Below, one piece after another: positions 34,724-42,680 of a stretch of DNA of 64,000 nucleotides. The number at the start of each line of letters is the position of its first letter. The first letter of the stretch is position 1. The stretch spans positions 124,001 through 188,000 of the forward strand of contig CAWHIK010000009.1 in assembly GCA_963829485.1 (NCBI GenBank). The letters are read 5' to 3'. The notes below the pieces were generated by a model. That model searched no databases and was not told where the DNA came from. It worked only from the letters and a program-made list of their open reading frames with translations. The stretch is from JBGPQJ01 sp963829485. GTDB lineage: Bacteria > Chloroflexota > Anaerolineae > Anaerolineales > Villigracilaceae. The translations under genes were made by a program, and so were the position numbers.

Positions 34724-35139
34724 ATTGAGTAATCCTCGATTTCTAGTTGTTGGAATAGTTTCTCCGTCATCGCCACACCGTGATTGACATGGCGAGGGTT
34801 TCCTTCATCGTCGAAAATATAAGTGGTGGGCACGCTGAGAACTCCCCAGGTTGAGACCAAATCCGCATTGGAACTTGCATCTACTTCCAGGATTTGTATC
34901 CTTTCTCCAAGGGCATCCTTCAGTTTCTTCAGAGCAGGTCTTTGGACCGTTTTGCACGGGACGCAAGTCGGTGTTGTGAAATACAAGATCGCTGGAACAC
35001 CAGGGCGATAACCAGGATGCCGGGTGATTTTCCCGTGATTTCTGGCGAGATTGTATTTATTGACCAGGTTGAAGAGAATTAGTCCAACACCGGTTATCAT
35101 CACCGCCATAAGTAGACGTATACCGAATTCAGGATCCAT
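34720..35139 (-). CDS. membrane-anchored thioredoxin-like protein
   Basis: One N-terminal membrane helix (IRLLMAVMITGVGLILFNL) is followed by a thioredoxin domain. The active site reads YFTTPTCVPCKTVQ, with both cysteines encoded normally (CVPC). The cis-Pro loop is LSVPTTYIFDDEG. Length 139. ATG at 35139 has GGGAGCGGAG upstream and overlaps the DUF4395 gene. The position between DUF4395 and cysK suggests a thiol-redox role in sulfur assimilation. It is a useful Cys-type control for the two UxxC proteins. Confidence 0.88.
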   Translation of the reverse strand: MDPEFGIRLLMAVMITGVGLILFNLVNKYNLARNHGKITRHPGYRPGVPAILYFTTPTCVPCKTVQRPALKKLKDALGERIQILEVDASSNADLVSTWGVLSVPTTYIFDDEGNPRHVNHGVAMTEKLFQQLEIEDYSI

Positions 35140-35628
35140 TTCTCTCCGCTCCCTTGGGCTGCATGCCCGGGAAGGTCCCTTCAGGCGGCTGCTTGGTAAA
35201 ACCGGGAGCCTTAAATCTTGCGAGCCAGTAATAAATAAAACATCCGACGCAGAAGCCTCCAAAGGCATTCAAGGCAGCAAGTCCGGTCACCAGCCAGACC
35301 AATCCCCAGCCCAGAAATGGAGCACCAGCGAATAGTGAGATGCTGGCGATCGACAAAAAGGTTCCGCCCAAACCTTGCGCAGAATCGGTGCGGTTCGGGA
35401 TTATCCTGGATCACTTTCGGTTTTGCCCATCCCAAGGGCTTTAAAATCCAGTTGTAGACCGGTAAAAATCCGGGTTTCCCGATAATCGTCCCTCCAAGCA
35501 TCACCGCCGCAATCAAAAGCGATTATCCAAGGTGTATTTAGGATAAAAGCGGAGATGTTGAGGACGATTATGATTACCTGATTTGCCTTCAGGGCTGTGT
35601 GATCTACAGAAGTTTGAATGTTTTTCAT
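35129..35628 (-). CDS. DUF4395 membrane protein, two frameshifts
   Basis: The gene starts MKNIQTSVDHTALKANQ and is read in three successive frames. The second frame begins AAVMLGGTIIGKP, and the third contains GGTFLSIASISLFAG and ends PKGAERNGS. Breaks lie near 35518 and 35387 and each needs a one-base correction. The joined product of about 165 residues is a DUF4395 protein with four helices and the family's N-x-P and GFCVGC segments. It is the first structural gene after the cysteine leader. DUF4395 genes often neighbour thioredoxins; the function is unknown. Confidence 0.75.
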
Positions 35629-35684
35629 TATCAACCATACCTATTAATAAATAAGCAGTCAATTGCTTGTTTCACCATTCAGGT

Positions 35685-35754
35685 AAAACAAAAGGACAGC
35701 GTGCGAACGCCATGCGGAAATTCATTTCGCATGCGGGATTCGCTCACCGTCCTT
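35685..35754 (-). terminator. attenuator terminator in the cysteine operon leader
   Basis: On the minus strand AAGGAC at the 5' base pairs with GTCCTT. The stem continues through GGTGAGCGAA/TTCGCACGCT (with two wobbles and one mismatch) and CGCATGCG/CGCATGGCG (one bulge). TTTTGTTTT follows. Within its 5' arm, CGAATCCCGC (35733-35742) is perfectly complementary to GCGGGATTCG in the leader ORF (35800-35809). The two pairings exclude each other. A further 13-bp inverted repeat (35655-35667 and 35756-35768) encloses the hairpin. Confidence 0.82.
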
Positions 35755-35780
35755 CAGCAATTGACTGCGCGATCTACTTT

Positions 35781-35815
35781 TCTGAAGAGGCGGTGGCTAC
35801 GAATCCCGCCTCAGA
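35781..35815 (-). promoter_or_regulatory. leader hairpin competing with the antiterminator
   Basis: On the minus strand CTGAGGCGG (35814-35806) pairs with CCGCCTC (35793-35787), with further pairing to TTCAGA. Its 5' arm consists of leader codons 7-9, just after the second Cys codon, and overlaps the antiterminator strand at 35800-35809. Ribosome position would decide which structure forms. Confidence 0.7.
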
Positions 35816-35832
35816 CACGAACAATTGTGCAT
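35797..35832 (-). CDS. cysteine leader peptide (11 residues, two Cys codons)
   Basis: An ATG at 35832 opens a short frame encoding MHNCSCLRRDS and ends at TAG (35797-35799). GGAGAG lies 4 bases upstream as a Shine-Dalgarno. Codons 4 and 6 are TGT (Cys), a high proportion for an 11-residue peptide and notable directly before a cysteine biosynthesis operon. It sits about 30 nt downstream of a consensus promoter. Role inferred: slow translation at Cys codons when Cys-tRNA is scarce positions the ribosome and affects the competing hairpins. It is too short for routine gene calling. Confidence 0.82.
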   Translation of the reverse strand: MHNCSCLRRDS

Positions 35833-35870
35833 GGTTCTCTCCAAGAATATACTAGACATTATTGATAGAA

Positions 35871-35898
35871 ATTATACAAGATAAATTCGAATTGTCAA
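35871..35898 (-). promoter_or_regulatory. promoter of the cysteine operon
   Basis: Minus-strand TTGACA (35893-35898) and TATAAT (35871-35876) are separated by 16 bp, both perfect hexamers. The predicted start is near 35864, about 30 nt before the leader ATG. The EF-G terminator lies directly upstream, so the operon is transcriptionally isolated. Confidence 0.85.
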
Positions 35899-35927
35899 GT
35901 TGTTTTTGATGTTCTAATGAATTTATA

Positions 35928-35964
35928 ACAAAACAGGGAGCCAATTCTATTGAGGCTCCCTGTT
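35928..35964 (-). terminator. intrinsic terminator of the EF-G-like gene
   Basis: A perfect 11-bp stem AACAGGGAGCC/GGCTCCCTGTT with an 11-base loop lies 15 bp past the EF-G stop on the minus strand and is followed by TTG/T-rich sequence. Confidence 0.85.
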
Positions 35965-35978
35965 CCATAACCATTTGT

Positions 35979-38051
35979 TTACTCTTCTTTTTTAGCTTCC
36001 ATTTCTTTTTTGTGCGCTTCCATGATCGGTGATGCCAGGTGGGTTGGGACGATGTCGTAATGGTCCAGTTCCATGGTGAAATATCCACGTCCACCCGTAA
36101 ATGAGCGCAGCTGGGTGGTATAGCGCAACATTTCAGCCAGGGGAACCTTGGCAATTACGATCGTATGACCTCGCTCCGATTCAGTCCCTTGTACACGACC
36201 TCGGCGGGTGTTTAGATCGCTCATCACATCACCCATATTTGAATCTGGCACGACCACTTTGACATTCATGATCGGTTCAAAGAGAACAGGACCGCCGTCG
36301 TGGACCGCGAGTTTGAACGCCTCGCGACCCGCTGTCTCGAATGCGACAGGCTTGGAATCCACGGGGTGTTCCTTTCCGTCAAAGACAATGACCTTCACGT
36401 TGCTCAACGGGTAACCAGCGAACACTCCCTTTTCCATCGTGGCGCGGATGCCTTTTTCGATTGGAGCCAGATAGGACTTCGAGAGATTCATGCCGACCAG
36501 CTCATCGGTAAACTCGAAATCGCCTTCGGGGTAAGGTTCGATGCGGAGATGAACTTCACCAAATTGACCTGCGCCGCCTGTCTGCTTCTTGTGTCGGTAC
36601 ATGGCGCTTGCTTTACGGGTGATGCCCTCCCGGTAGGGAACCTTCGGTTCATCCGTTATTAAACCTACCTGGAACTTGGTCTGCGCACGATGGATAACCA
36701 CATCGATGTGCTGGTCGCCCATCCCCTGAAGGATGGTCTGCCCCGTGGTCCGCTCGTTATGCCATGAAAGAGTCATGTCTTCTTCGCATAAACGCGTAAG
36801 GGTGGGTGAGATTTTGGCTGCATCCGCCTGTGTCTTCGGATGAATGGCAACCTGGAATAAAGCGTTGGGATACTTCGGGACAGGAATTGTAACCGGGTGG
36901 GACTTTTCAGCCAGCGTATCGCTCGTCGCAGTGACACTAAGTTTAGCCACGACGGCCAGGTCGCCGGAATGGACGACTTTGACGGGAATGCCTTCCTTGC
37001 CTCGCTGAATGTGCAAGCCAGCCAGGCGTTCGTCCGCATTTTTGCCGATGTTCATCAAATGCACGTCCGAACTGACGGTACCTGAGAAGACCTTGAAATA
37101 GGTCATCTTGCCGACAAACGGATCGGCAGTGGTCTTCCATACGTAAAGTGCGACCGGACCGGTATCAGAGACGGTAAGTTTTTCCTCGCCTGATTTTCCC
37201 TGGACCGTAATTGCCGCACGTTCGGCTGGAGACGGCATCAAATCGACAACTGCATTAAGCAATGGCGCGATTCCAATCTCATGCCCGCCGGCTGCGCACA
37301 GAACCGGGATGTAGTTACCATTTCGGACAATGCTCTTCAGGCCACGAAGAAGCTCATCCTGCGTGAGTTCACCCGATTCGAGGTACTTCTCGAGAAGCGC
37401 ATCTTCACCTTCTGCCGCAGCCTCTACCAGCTGGTTACGGGCTTCGTCCGCTGCGGGTTTGACGTCCGCCGGGATGTCAGTCACGGTCTTTCCATCGCCC
37501 ATGTAGGCTTTCATGGAGAGAAGGTCGACAACACCTTTGAAGTCGTGTTTCTCGCCGATCGGGATTTGCAGTTTTACCAAACGTGTGCCGGAGAATGATT
37601 TCACAGTGGAAAGGGCTTTTGCGAAGTTGGCGTTTTCGCGGTCAAGCTTGTTGACTACCACAAGGCGGGGGAGGTTGAATTCGTCGGCGTAACGCCAGGC
37701 CACTTCCGTGCCAACTTCCATGCCAGCGACGGAATCGACCAGGATAAGGGCGCCATCCGAAACTGACAAAGCGCTTACGACTTCTCCGACGAAATCGGTA
37801 AAACCCGGGGCATCGAGGACATTTATTTTGAAATCCCGGTATTCAACAGGAATGAGGGTGGTGTAAAGGGAAATTTTTCGGCGAATTTCTTCTTCATCGT
37901 AATCGGACGTCGTAGTGCCATCATCGATTTTCCCTAATCGAGTGGTTGCTCCGCTGAAATGTAAAAAAGCCTCGGCCATCATTGTTTTTCCCGCACTGCC
38001 GTGTGCTACTAATGCGATATTGCGGATAAACTCGGTGGTATACTCTTTCAT
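35979..38051 (-). CDS. elongation factor G-like GTPase (EF-G2 type paralogue)
   Basis: The 690-residue translational GTPase has all EF-G domains. Its G1 loop reads AHGSAGKT instead of the AHIDAGKT of canonical EF-G. G3 is DAPGFTDF and G4 is VVNKLD. Domain IV and V carry KQTGGAGQFGEVHLR, GRRGRVQGTE and LRSFTGGRGYFTMELDHYD. The variant G1 and MKEYTTEFIRNIALV N-terminus match the paralogous EF-G group, whose role is less clear than housekeeping FusA. It is not SelB. Monocistronic, followed by its own terminator. Confidence 0.9.
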   Translation of the reverse strand: MKEYTTEFIRNIALVAHGSAGKTMMAEAFLHFSGATTRLGKIDDGTTTSDYDEEEIRRKISLYTTLIPVEYRDFKINVLDAPGFTDFVGEVVSALSVSDGALILVDSVAGMEVGTEVAWRYADEFNLPRLVVVNKLDRENANFAKALSTVKSFSGTRLVKLQIPIGEKHDFKGVVDLLSMKAYMGDGKTVTDIPADVKPAADEARNQLVEAAAEGEDALLEKYLESGELTQDELLRGLKSIVRNGNYIPVLCAAGGHEIGIAPLLNAVVDLMPSPAERAAITVQGKSGEEKLTVSDTGPVALYVWKTTADPFVGKMTYFKVFSGTVSSDVHLMNIGKNADERLAGLHIQRGKEGIPVKVVHSGDLAVVAKLSVTATSDTLAEKSHPVTIPVPKYPNALFQVAIHPKTQADAAKISPTLTRLCEEDMTLSWHNERTTGQTILQGMGDQHIDVVIHRAQTKFQVGLITDEPKVPYREGITRKASAMYRHKKQTGGAGQFGEVHLRIEPYPEGDFEFTDELVGMNLSKSYLAPIEKGIRATMEKGVFAGYPLSNVKVIVFDGKEHPVDSKPVAFETAGREAFKLAVHDGGPVLFEPIMNVKVVVPDSNMGDVMSDLNTRRGRVQGTESERGHTIVIAKVPLAEMLRYTTQLRSFTGGRGYFTMELDHYDIVPTHLASPIMEAHKKEMEAKKEE

Positions 38052-38164
38052 GGAATTTACCTTCCTGTTTATATAAATATATGTAACAAGCCTGCCCGAT
38101 TCTAAGAGAAGTCCAGCTAATTGTCAAAGTGTGGATTGTCATAAAATCCATTAAGGAGTATTAC

Positions 38165-38647
38165 ATGGCAGCGGTTTTCAATCAATACTCGCTTTTCCTA
38201 GTTGTGTTGGTTATTTTAGCCGTAATGGGAGCTTTCCTTTTTAGAAAATCCCCGCGCCTCCCGGAAATAATCGCTTTTATTGTGGTCCTGCTTGGATTGG
38301 CGGTAGCCTGGATTGTCTTGCGGCCGACCCAAACCCCGTTATCCAATGCTGCCGAGGAAGTAAGGACGCGAATTGGCTCCGGCAAGCCGGTGCTGTTGGA
38401 ATTCCAATCACCTTACTGAATGGCTTGCACAGCGATGAAGCCTGTCGTGGACAGGCTCGAAGATGAATTAGGCGATCGAGTGGATATTATCCGCGTCAAT
38501 GTTCAGCAACCCGTTGGCAGGGAATTGGCAGGGAGTTTGGGATTTCAGTACACTCCGACCTTTATTTATTTTGACGAAAACGGAAATGAAGTGTGGCGCG
38601 AGGTTGGCTCCTTGGACGAGAAAAAGCTTCGCGATTCTTTACCTTAA
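38165..38647 (+). CDS. predicted selenoprotein: membrane thioredoxin with UxxC active site
   Basis: Two membrane helices (YSLFLVVLVILAVMGAFLF and IIAFIVVLLGLAVAWIVL) lead to a thioredoxin domain. After VLLEFQSPY the next codon, number 85 (38417-38419), is TGA. The same frame continues MACTAMKPVVDRLEDE. Aligned with VDFWAEWCGPCKMIAPV, the TGA falls on the first active-site Cys, with Cys at codon 88. The cis-Pro loop FQYTPTFIYFDENG and C-terminal helix SLDEKKLRDSL complete the fold. With Sec the product is 160 residues. ATG 38165 has TTAAGGAG upstream. An ATG directly follows the UGA, but it has no Shine-Dalgarno and would lack the active-site residue. Confidence 0.86.
38439..38457 (+). promoter_or_regulatory. 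candidate bacterial SECIS hairpin after UGA 38417
   Basis: AGCCTGTC and GACAGGCT form a perfect 8-bp stem with the triloop GTG. The loop begins 28 nt after the last base of the UGA and starts with G. Position, stem length and first loop base agree with the bacterial SECIS pattern. The first selenoprotein gene has GTG at the same offset. Confidence 0.8.
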
Positions 38648-38686
38648 GGTGTTCCTTCCCAATCTTTTATCGTTTAAGGTAATTCC

Positions 38687-39259
38687 ATGACGAGCATTCT
38701 TCGCAGGTTGGGTTTTAGTTTATGGTATTTCATCCGCCCACCATGGGATAGCGGAATTTCACCCCCCGAACTCCTGGATTTTATAATAACCAACAAGCCT
38801 GGTAATGCGTTCGATATCGGTTGCGGGACTGGGACCAATATTGTCACACTTGCTCAACATGGATGGCGGGTGACGGGGATTGATTTCGCGCCGCGTGCCA
38901 TTTCCATTGCTCGACGAAAAATCAAGCAGTCAGGTTTTTCAGCAGATGTTCAGGTAGCAGATGTAACGCGGCTCAAGGGGATTGATGGTCCATTCGATTT
39001 CATCCTTGATCTGGGGTGCTTCCACGGTTTGAGTTCAGACGACCAGGAAAAATATTTAACACTCCTCAAGCAGATATGCGCTCCTGCTTGTCACTGGCTC
39101 TTGTATGGATTTTTCAAAACTGCATCAGGCACACCTGGACCGGGACTGTCTCCCATTGCTATTGAGCGAATCCAAGCGTCCTTTTCTCTTGTATCCCGTC
39201 ATGACGGGGTGGATAAACGGGAACGCCCTTCAGCCTATTTTCTCTTCAGGAAGAGTTAG
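38687..39259 (+). CDS. SAM-dependent methyltransferase
   Basis: The class I Rossmann fold is clear: NAFDIGCGTGTNIVTLAQHGW (motif I), VTGIDFAPRAISIA (motif II acidic Asp), QVADVTRL and FDFILDLGCFHGLS. The 190-residue length and the Gly-Thr-Gly loop match small-molecule or tellurite-resistance-type methyltransferases. The substrate is not predictable. It follows the selenoprotein gene by 40 bp on the same strand. Confidence 0.88.
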   Translation: MTSILRRLGFSLWYFIRPPWDSGISPPELLDFIITNKPGNAFDIGCGTGTNIVTLAQHGWRVTGIDFAPRAISIARRKIKQSGFSADVQVADVTRLKGIDGPFDFILDLGCFHGLSSDDQEKYLTLLKQICAPACHWLLYGFFKTASGTPGPGLSPIAIERIQASFSLVSRHDGVDKRERPSAYFLFRKS

Positions 39260-39270
39260 TCGTTACCGGT

Positions 39271-40194
39271 ATGCGAGTCCTTTTCATTTTTCTCGACGGG
39301 GTAGGCTTGGGTGCGGACGACCCCGGGATTAACCCGTTTTCTCGAGCGGAAACTCCCCACCTTCGAGCTTTGCTTGGTGGTCAAAAACTAGTCGCCGGGT
39401 CAGCCCCATATTCTTCTGCCCGGGCGACGCTTGTTGCCTTGGATCCAGGTTTGGGAGTGACCGGGCTCCCTCAATCCGCGACAGGTCAGGCTGCACTCAT
39501 GACAGGGATGAATGTCCCTGCCATGATCGGGGAGCATTATGGTCCAAAGCCAAATCCCGCGATTGGTGAAATAATCAAAAAGGATAACATTTTCCAGCGC
39601 TTGATCGGTGCTGGAAAATCCGCTGCGCTGCTCAATGCGTACCCTCCGAGATATTTCCATTCGGTGGAAAGCGGAAGGAGGCTCTACTCTGCGATCCCTC
39701 TTGCGGTTACATCAGCCGGGATTCCGCTTTTTACGAAAGAAATGTTATACAAGCGCGAGGCGATGTCAGCCGATTTCACAGGCGAGGGTTGGCGTACCAT
39801 GCTCGGGGATCAGGACGCACCGATTTTATCCGCGCGCATGGCTGGCAGGCAACTGGCAAGGCTTGCCGGGGAATACGATTACTCCATGTTCGAGTATTGG
39901 GCTTCCGATTATGCAGGTCATGGACAGGACATGATCAAGTCAGTCGAGCTTGTCGAATTGATTGACCAGGTTTTTGGCGGTTTATTTGAAAGTTGGGACG
40001 ATTCGGACGGGCTGATTTTTATTACATCCGACCACGGAAACCTGGAGGACTTATCCACTCGTAGACATACACAGGCAATGGTTCCCGGTTTGGCAATTGG
40101 CAAGGCACATGAAAATTTCTGCCAGGGGCTTCATGATTTGACAGGTGTGGCTGAAAAGATCGAAGCGGCGGTACTCGGATTGATCCCCCAATGA
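39271..40194 (+). CDS. alkaline phosphatase/phosphoglyceromutase superfamily metalloenzyme
   Basis: The N-terminus VLFIFLDGVGLG carries the metal-binding Asp of the superfamily. The phosphoacceptor region is QSATGQAALMTGMN, with a Thr or Ser nucleophile. A late metal site is FITSDHGNLED (Asp-His-Gly), followed by RRHTQAMVPG. The 307-residue length is shorter than iPGM and near phosphopentomutase or nucleotide-pyrophosphatase types. The exact substrate is uncertain. It starts 11 bp after the methyltransferase. Confidence 0.82.
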   Translation: MRVLFIFLDGVGLGADDPGINPFSRAETPHLRALLGGQKLVAGSAPYSSARATLVALDPGLGVTGLPQSATGQAALMTGMNVPAMIGEHYGPKPNPAIGEIIKKDNIFQRLIGAGKSAALLNAYPPRYFHSVESGRRLYSAIPLAVTSAGIPLFTKEMLYKREAMSADFTGEGWRTMLGDQDAPILSARMAGRQLARLAGEYDYSMFEYWASDYAGHGQDMIKSVELVELIDQVFGGLFESWDDSDGLIFITSDHGNLEDLSTRRHTQAMVPGLAIGKAHENFCQGLHDLTGVAEKIEAAVLGLIPQ

Positions 40195-40294
40195 AGTAAG
40201 AATTATTGCCAATCAACGAACCGTTACTTCGTGTGCAAAATCAACCAACGCGATGTATAATCCGTTGGTTGTAATTAAATTGCATGGAGGCATT

Positions 40295-41494
40295 ATGGCT
40301 AAGAAGAAATCTGGTGTTATTGGGATTCTCACGGGCGGAGGGGATGTCCCGGGATTGAATCCGGCTATTCGTGCGGTCACGATCAGAGCTCTGCGTGAAG
40401 GTTACCAAGTCATCGGCCTGAGACGGGGTTGGGCAGGGATAACTGAGATCATCCGGGAAAAGGATGCCGATAACAGCGATAATTATCAAATCTTGACCGA
40501 GGAAATTGTCAACCGGGCGGGAAGAACTGGCGGGACTTTTTTACACACCTCCCGGACAAAGCCGAGCAAGATGAAAAAAGATGATGTCCCGGTCCATCTT
40601 AAGGATAGTTACAACGCAGATGAAAACGACCTGACCCCTGAGGTTTTGAAAAACCTGGACTGGCTGGGTGTGGATTATCTCATCCCGATCGGAGGAGATG
40701 ACACGCTGAGTTACGGCGTCCGATTATACAGGGAAGGCTTGAAAGTCGTTGCCATTCCCAAGACCATGGATAATGACGTTCCCGGAACGGATTACTGCAT
40801 TGGCTTCAGTACCTGTGTCACTCGAACGATATCCCTTACGAACAGCCTTCGGACGATCGCAGGTTCGCATGAGCGGTTTCTCATCCTTGAGGTGTTCGGC
40901 CGTTACGCAGGTTATACCGCCATGCTGCCGACGATGGCAGGTGCAGCGCATCGATGTGTGATCCCTGAATACAAGTTCGATATCGACAAATTGACCCAAC
41001 TCTTGATCAATGACAGAAAACGTAATCCCAGTCATTATTCCGTTGCACTGGTCTCGGAAGGGGCGATGTTCGAAGGCGGCGAGATGGTCTTCGCGGATCG
41101 ATCCACCGATGCGTATGGTCATGCCAAATTGGGCGGTATCGGAGATTTGGTTGCGGGACGCGTAAGAGAGTTATCCGCAAAGCATAATAATGGGAAGACC
41201 ATTAATGTAATTGAACAAAAGCTGGGATACATGGTCCGTGGCGGAGATCCGGATGCGATAGACTTCATCGTGCCGATGGCGTTTGGCAATCTCGCCTTGG
41301 ATTTGGCTCTCAAGGGCATTCACGGCCGGCTGGTCGTGCTCAAGAATGGTCGGTATGATAATGTTCCTCTGGACGTTGTCACCAGTCATAAGAAACTTGT
41401 GGATGTCAATCAGTTCTATGATATTGAGCGTTACAGACCGAAATATGAGAACTTCGAAATGAAACCGCTTTTTATCATGACAAGTGAAGTTTAA
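40295..41494 (+). CDS. pfkA: 6-phosphofructokinase, signature of the PPi-dependent type
   Basis: The protein (399 residues from ATG 40295, GGAGG upstream) phosphorylates fructose 6-phosphate in glycolysis. The nucleotide/PPi loop is GILTGGGDVPGLNPAIR. The donor-specificity region reads IPIGGDDTLSYG and the following motif is IPKTMDNDV. The Asp after GGD and the Lys before TMDND are associated with PPi use, since ATP-dependent enzymes have Gly at both places. Length exceeds the roughly 320-residue bacterial ATP enzyme. PPi dependence is therefore likely but inferred. Confidence 0.92.
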   Translation: MAKKKSGVIGILTGGGDVPGLNPAIRAVTIRALREGYQVIGLRRGWAGITEIIREKDADNSDNYQILTEEIVNRAGRTGGTFLHTSRTKPSKMKKDDVPVHLKDSYNADENDLTPEVLKNLDWLGVDYLIPIGGDDTLSYGVRLYREGLKVVAIPKTMDNDVPGTDYCIGFSTCVTRTISLTNSLRTIAGSHERFLILEVFGRYAGYTAMLPTMAGAAHRCVIPEYKFDIDKLTQLLINDRKRNPSHYSVALVSEGAMFEGGEMVFADRSTDAYGHAKLGGIGDLVAGRVRELSAKHNNGKTINVIEQKLGYMVRGGDPDAIDFIVPMAFGNLALDLALKGIHGRLVVLKNGRYDNVPLDVVTSHKKLVDVNQFYDIERYRPKYENFEMKPLFIMTSEV

Positions 41495-41524
41495 AGCTCT
41501 TCTTACAGGCGGAAAGGATAAAAC

Positions 41525-42550
41525 ATGAATTTTGCGATGTGGAAGAAAGCCCTTAATATTATTCCCTCCGTTACCAAAGACGAATGGGATAAGCTGGACC
41601 TGGTCTCGAAATGGCTCATTTCAACCCGTGCTGCCGTTCTGATCATGACCTTTTTATCGGCAGCTCTTGCTGGATTGTTTGCCGCTAGAGATGGCGCATT
41701 CCAGTTTCTTCCCTGGCTCGTATTAGCGCTGGGATTAATTTTCGCGCATGCGACCAATAACCTGTTCAACGACTATACTGACTTTAAAAAGGGCGTGGAT
41801 AAGGATAATTATTTCCGGACACTTTACGGACCACAACCTGTCGCCAGCGGATTAATGACCACTCATCAGCTGTTGACCTACACTGGGGTAACCGGAGCGA
41901 TCGCCGCGGCATTGGGTGTTTTGTTAATTGCCTACAATGGCTGGGATACGAATATCATTATCCTTCTCGCTCTGGGAGCCTTCTTTGTGATTTTTTATAC
42001 CTGGCCGCTCAAGTATATTGCCCTGGGTGAGTTGGCGGTATTAATTGTTTGGGGTCCACTGATGATCGGCGGGGGGTATTATGTCCTTGCCGGTGTGTGG
42101 GATTGGAATGTAGTCTGGGCAAGCCTGCCCTATGTGTTTGGTGTGACCACAGTTATCTTTGGCAAGCACATCGATAAAATTAAACCTGACAAGGAAAAGC
42201 ATATCCACACTTTGCCTGTCCTTATTGGAGAGACCAACGCGCGGTATGCTGTGCTGAGCATGATGGTGCTCTCGTACATATTCGTCATAGTCCTTGTGCT
42301 TACCAGGTATTTCACACCGGTCATGCTGCTCGTGCTCCTGGCAATCCCAACTTTTCTCAAGGTGTACCCTGCTCTCCTAAAACCGCGCCCTGAAACGCGG
42401 CCGGAAGGTTTCCCGGACGGACAGGGCGGCTGGCCATTGTATTTCGCCCCGCTCTCTTTTATCAATAACCGATCCTTTGGCTTGTGGTTCATGCTTGGGC
42501 TGATGCTCGACACAGCCATTCGTGTTTGGTTTCCTGCGTTTTGGATTTGA
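41525..42550 (+). CDS. UbiA-family prenyltransferase (MenA-like), copy 1
   Basis: The 341-residue polytopic protein has the UbiA superfamily Asp-rich motif NNLFNDYTDFKKGVD near residue 80 and a second motif KHIDKIKPDKEKHIHTLPV. These bind Mg-prenyl diphosphate and pyrophosphate. The N-terminal motif is closest to MenA-type enzymes, which prenylate dihydroxynaphthoate for menaquinone. The next gene, about 130 bp downstream, is a paralogue. Confidence 0.85.
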   Translation: MNFAMWKKALNIIPSVTKDEWDKLDLVSKWLISTRAAVLIMTFLSAALAGLFAARDGAFQFLPWLVLALGLIFAHATNNLFNDYTDFKKGVDKDNYFRTLYGPQPVASGLMTTHQLLTYTGVTGAIAAALGVLLIAYNGWDTNIIILLALGAFFVIFYTWPLKYIALGELAVLIVWGPLMIGGGYYVLAGVWDWNVVWASLPYVFGVTTVIFGKHIDKIKPDKEKHIHTLPVLIGETNARYAVLSMMVLSYIFVIVLVLTRYFTPVMLLVLLAIPTFLKVYPALLKPRPETRPEGFPDGQGGWPLYFAPLSFINNRSFGLWFMLGLMLDTAIRVWFPAFWI

Positions 42551-42577
42551 TTTTCCGGGATGTTTAGGTTGGATTTC

Positions 42578-42610
42578 AATCTCCGAGGCAATCGCCTCGG
42601 AGATTATTTT
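42578..42610 (+). terminator. intrinsic terminator between the two prenyltransferase genes
   Basis: A perfect 12-bp stem AATCTCCGAGGC/GCCTCGGAGATT with loop AATC, followed by ATTTT. It separates the two paralogues transcriptionally. Confidence 0.9.
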
Positions 42611-42680
42611 ATATGGATTTATAGGCTTTCAAGGGAGAAGTTGTATAATAAAGGCGCGGAATTCTCAATAGGAGCCAGCA

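Noticed and set aside
35655..35768. The 13-bp outer inverted repeat GCAGTCAATTGCT could mark a MITE or other small mobile element
   Set aside because: The interval lies exactly between a cysteine leader peptide and the operon, contains a terminator with a T run, has no target-site duplication and is present once. An attenuator explains it better.
35629..35870. T-box or SAM riboswitch in the cysteine leader
   Set aside because: No T-box TGGNACCGCG segment and no SAM-I core were seen. The Cys-codon leader peptide and alternative pairing explain the structure.
35979..38051. EF-G-like gene considered as SelB, since two selenoproteins are nearby
   Set aside because: It has EF-G domains IV and V and no SelB winged-helix C-terminus.
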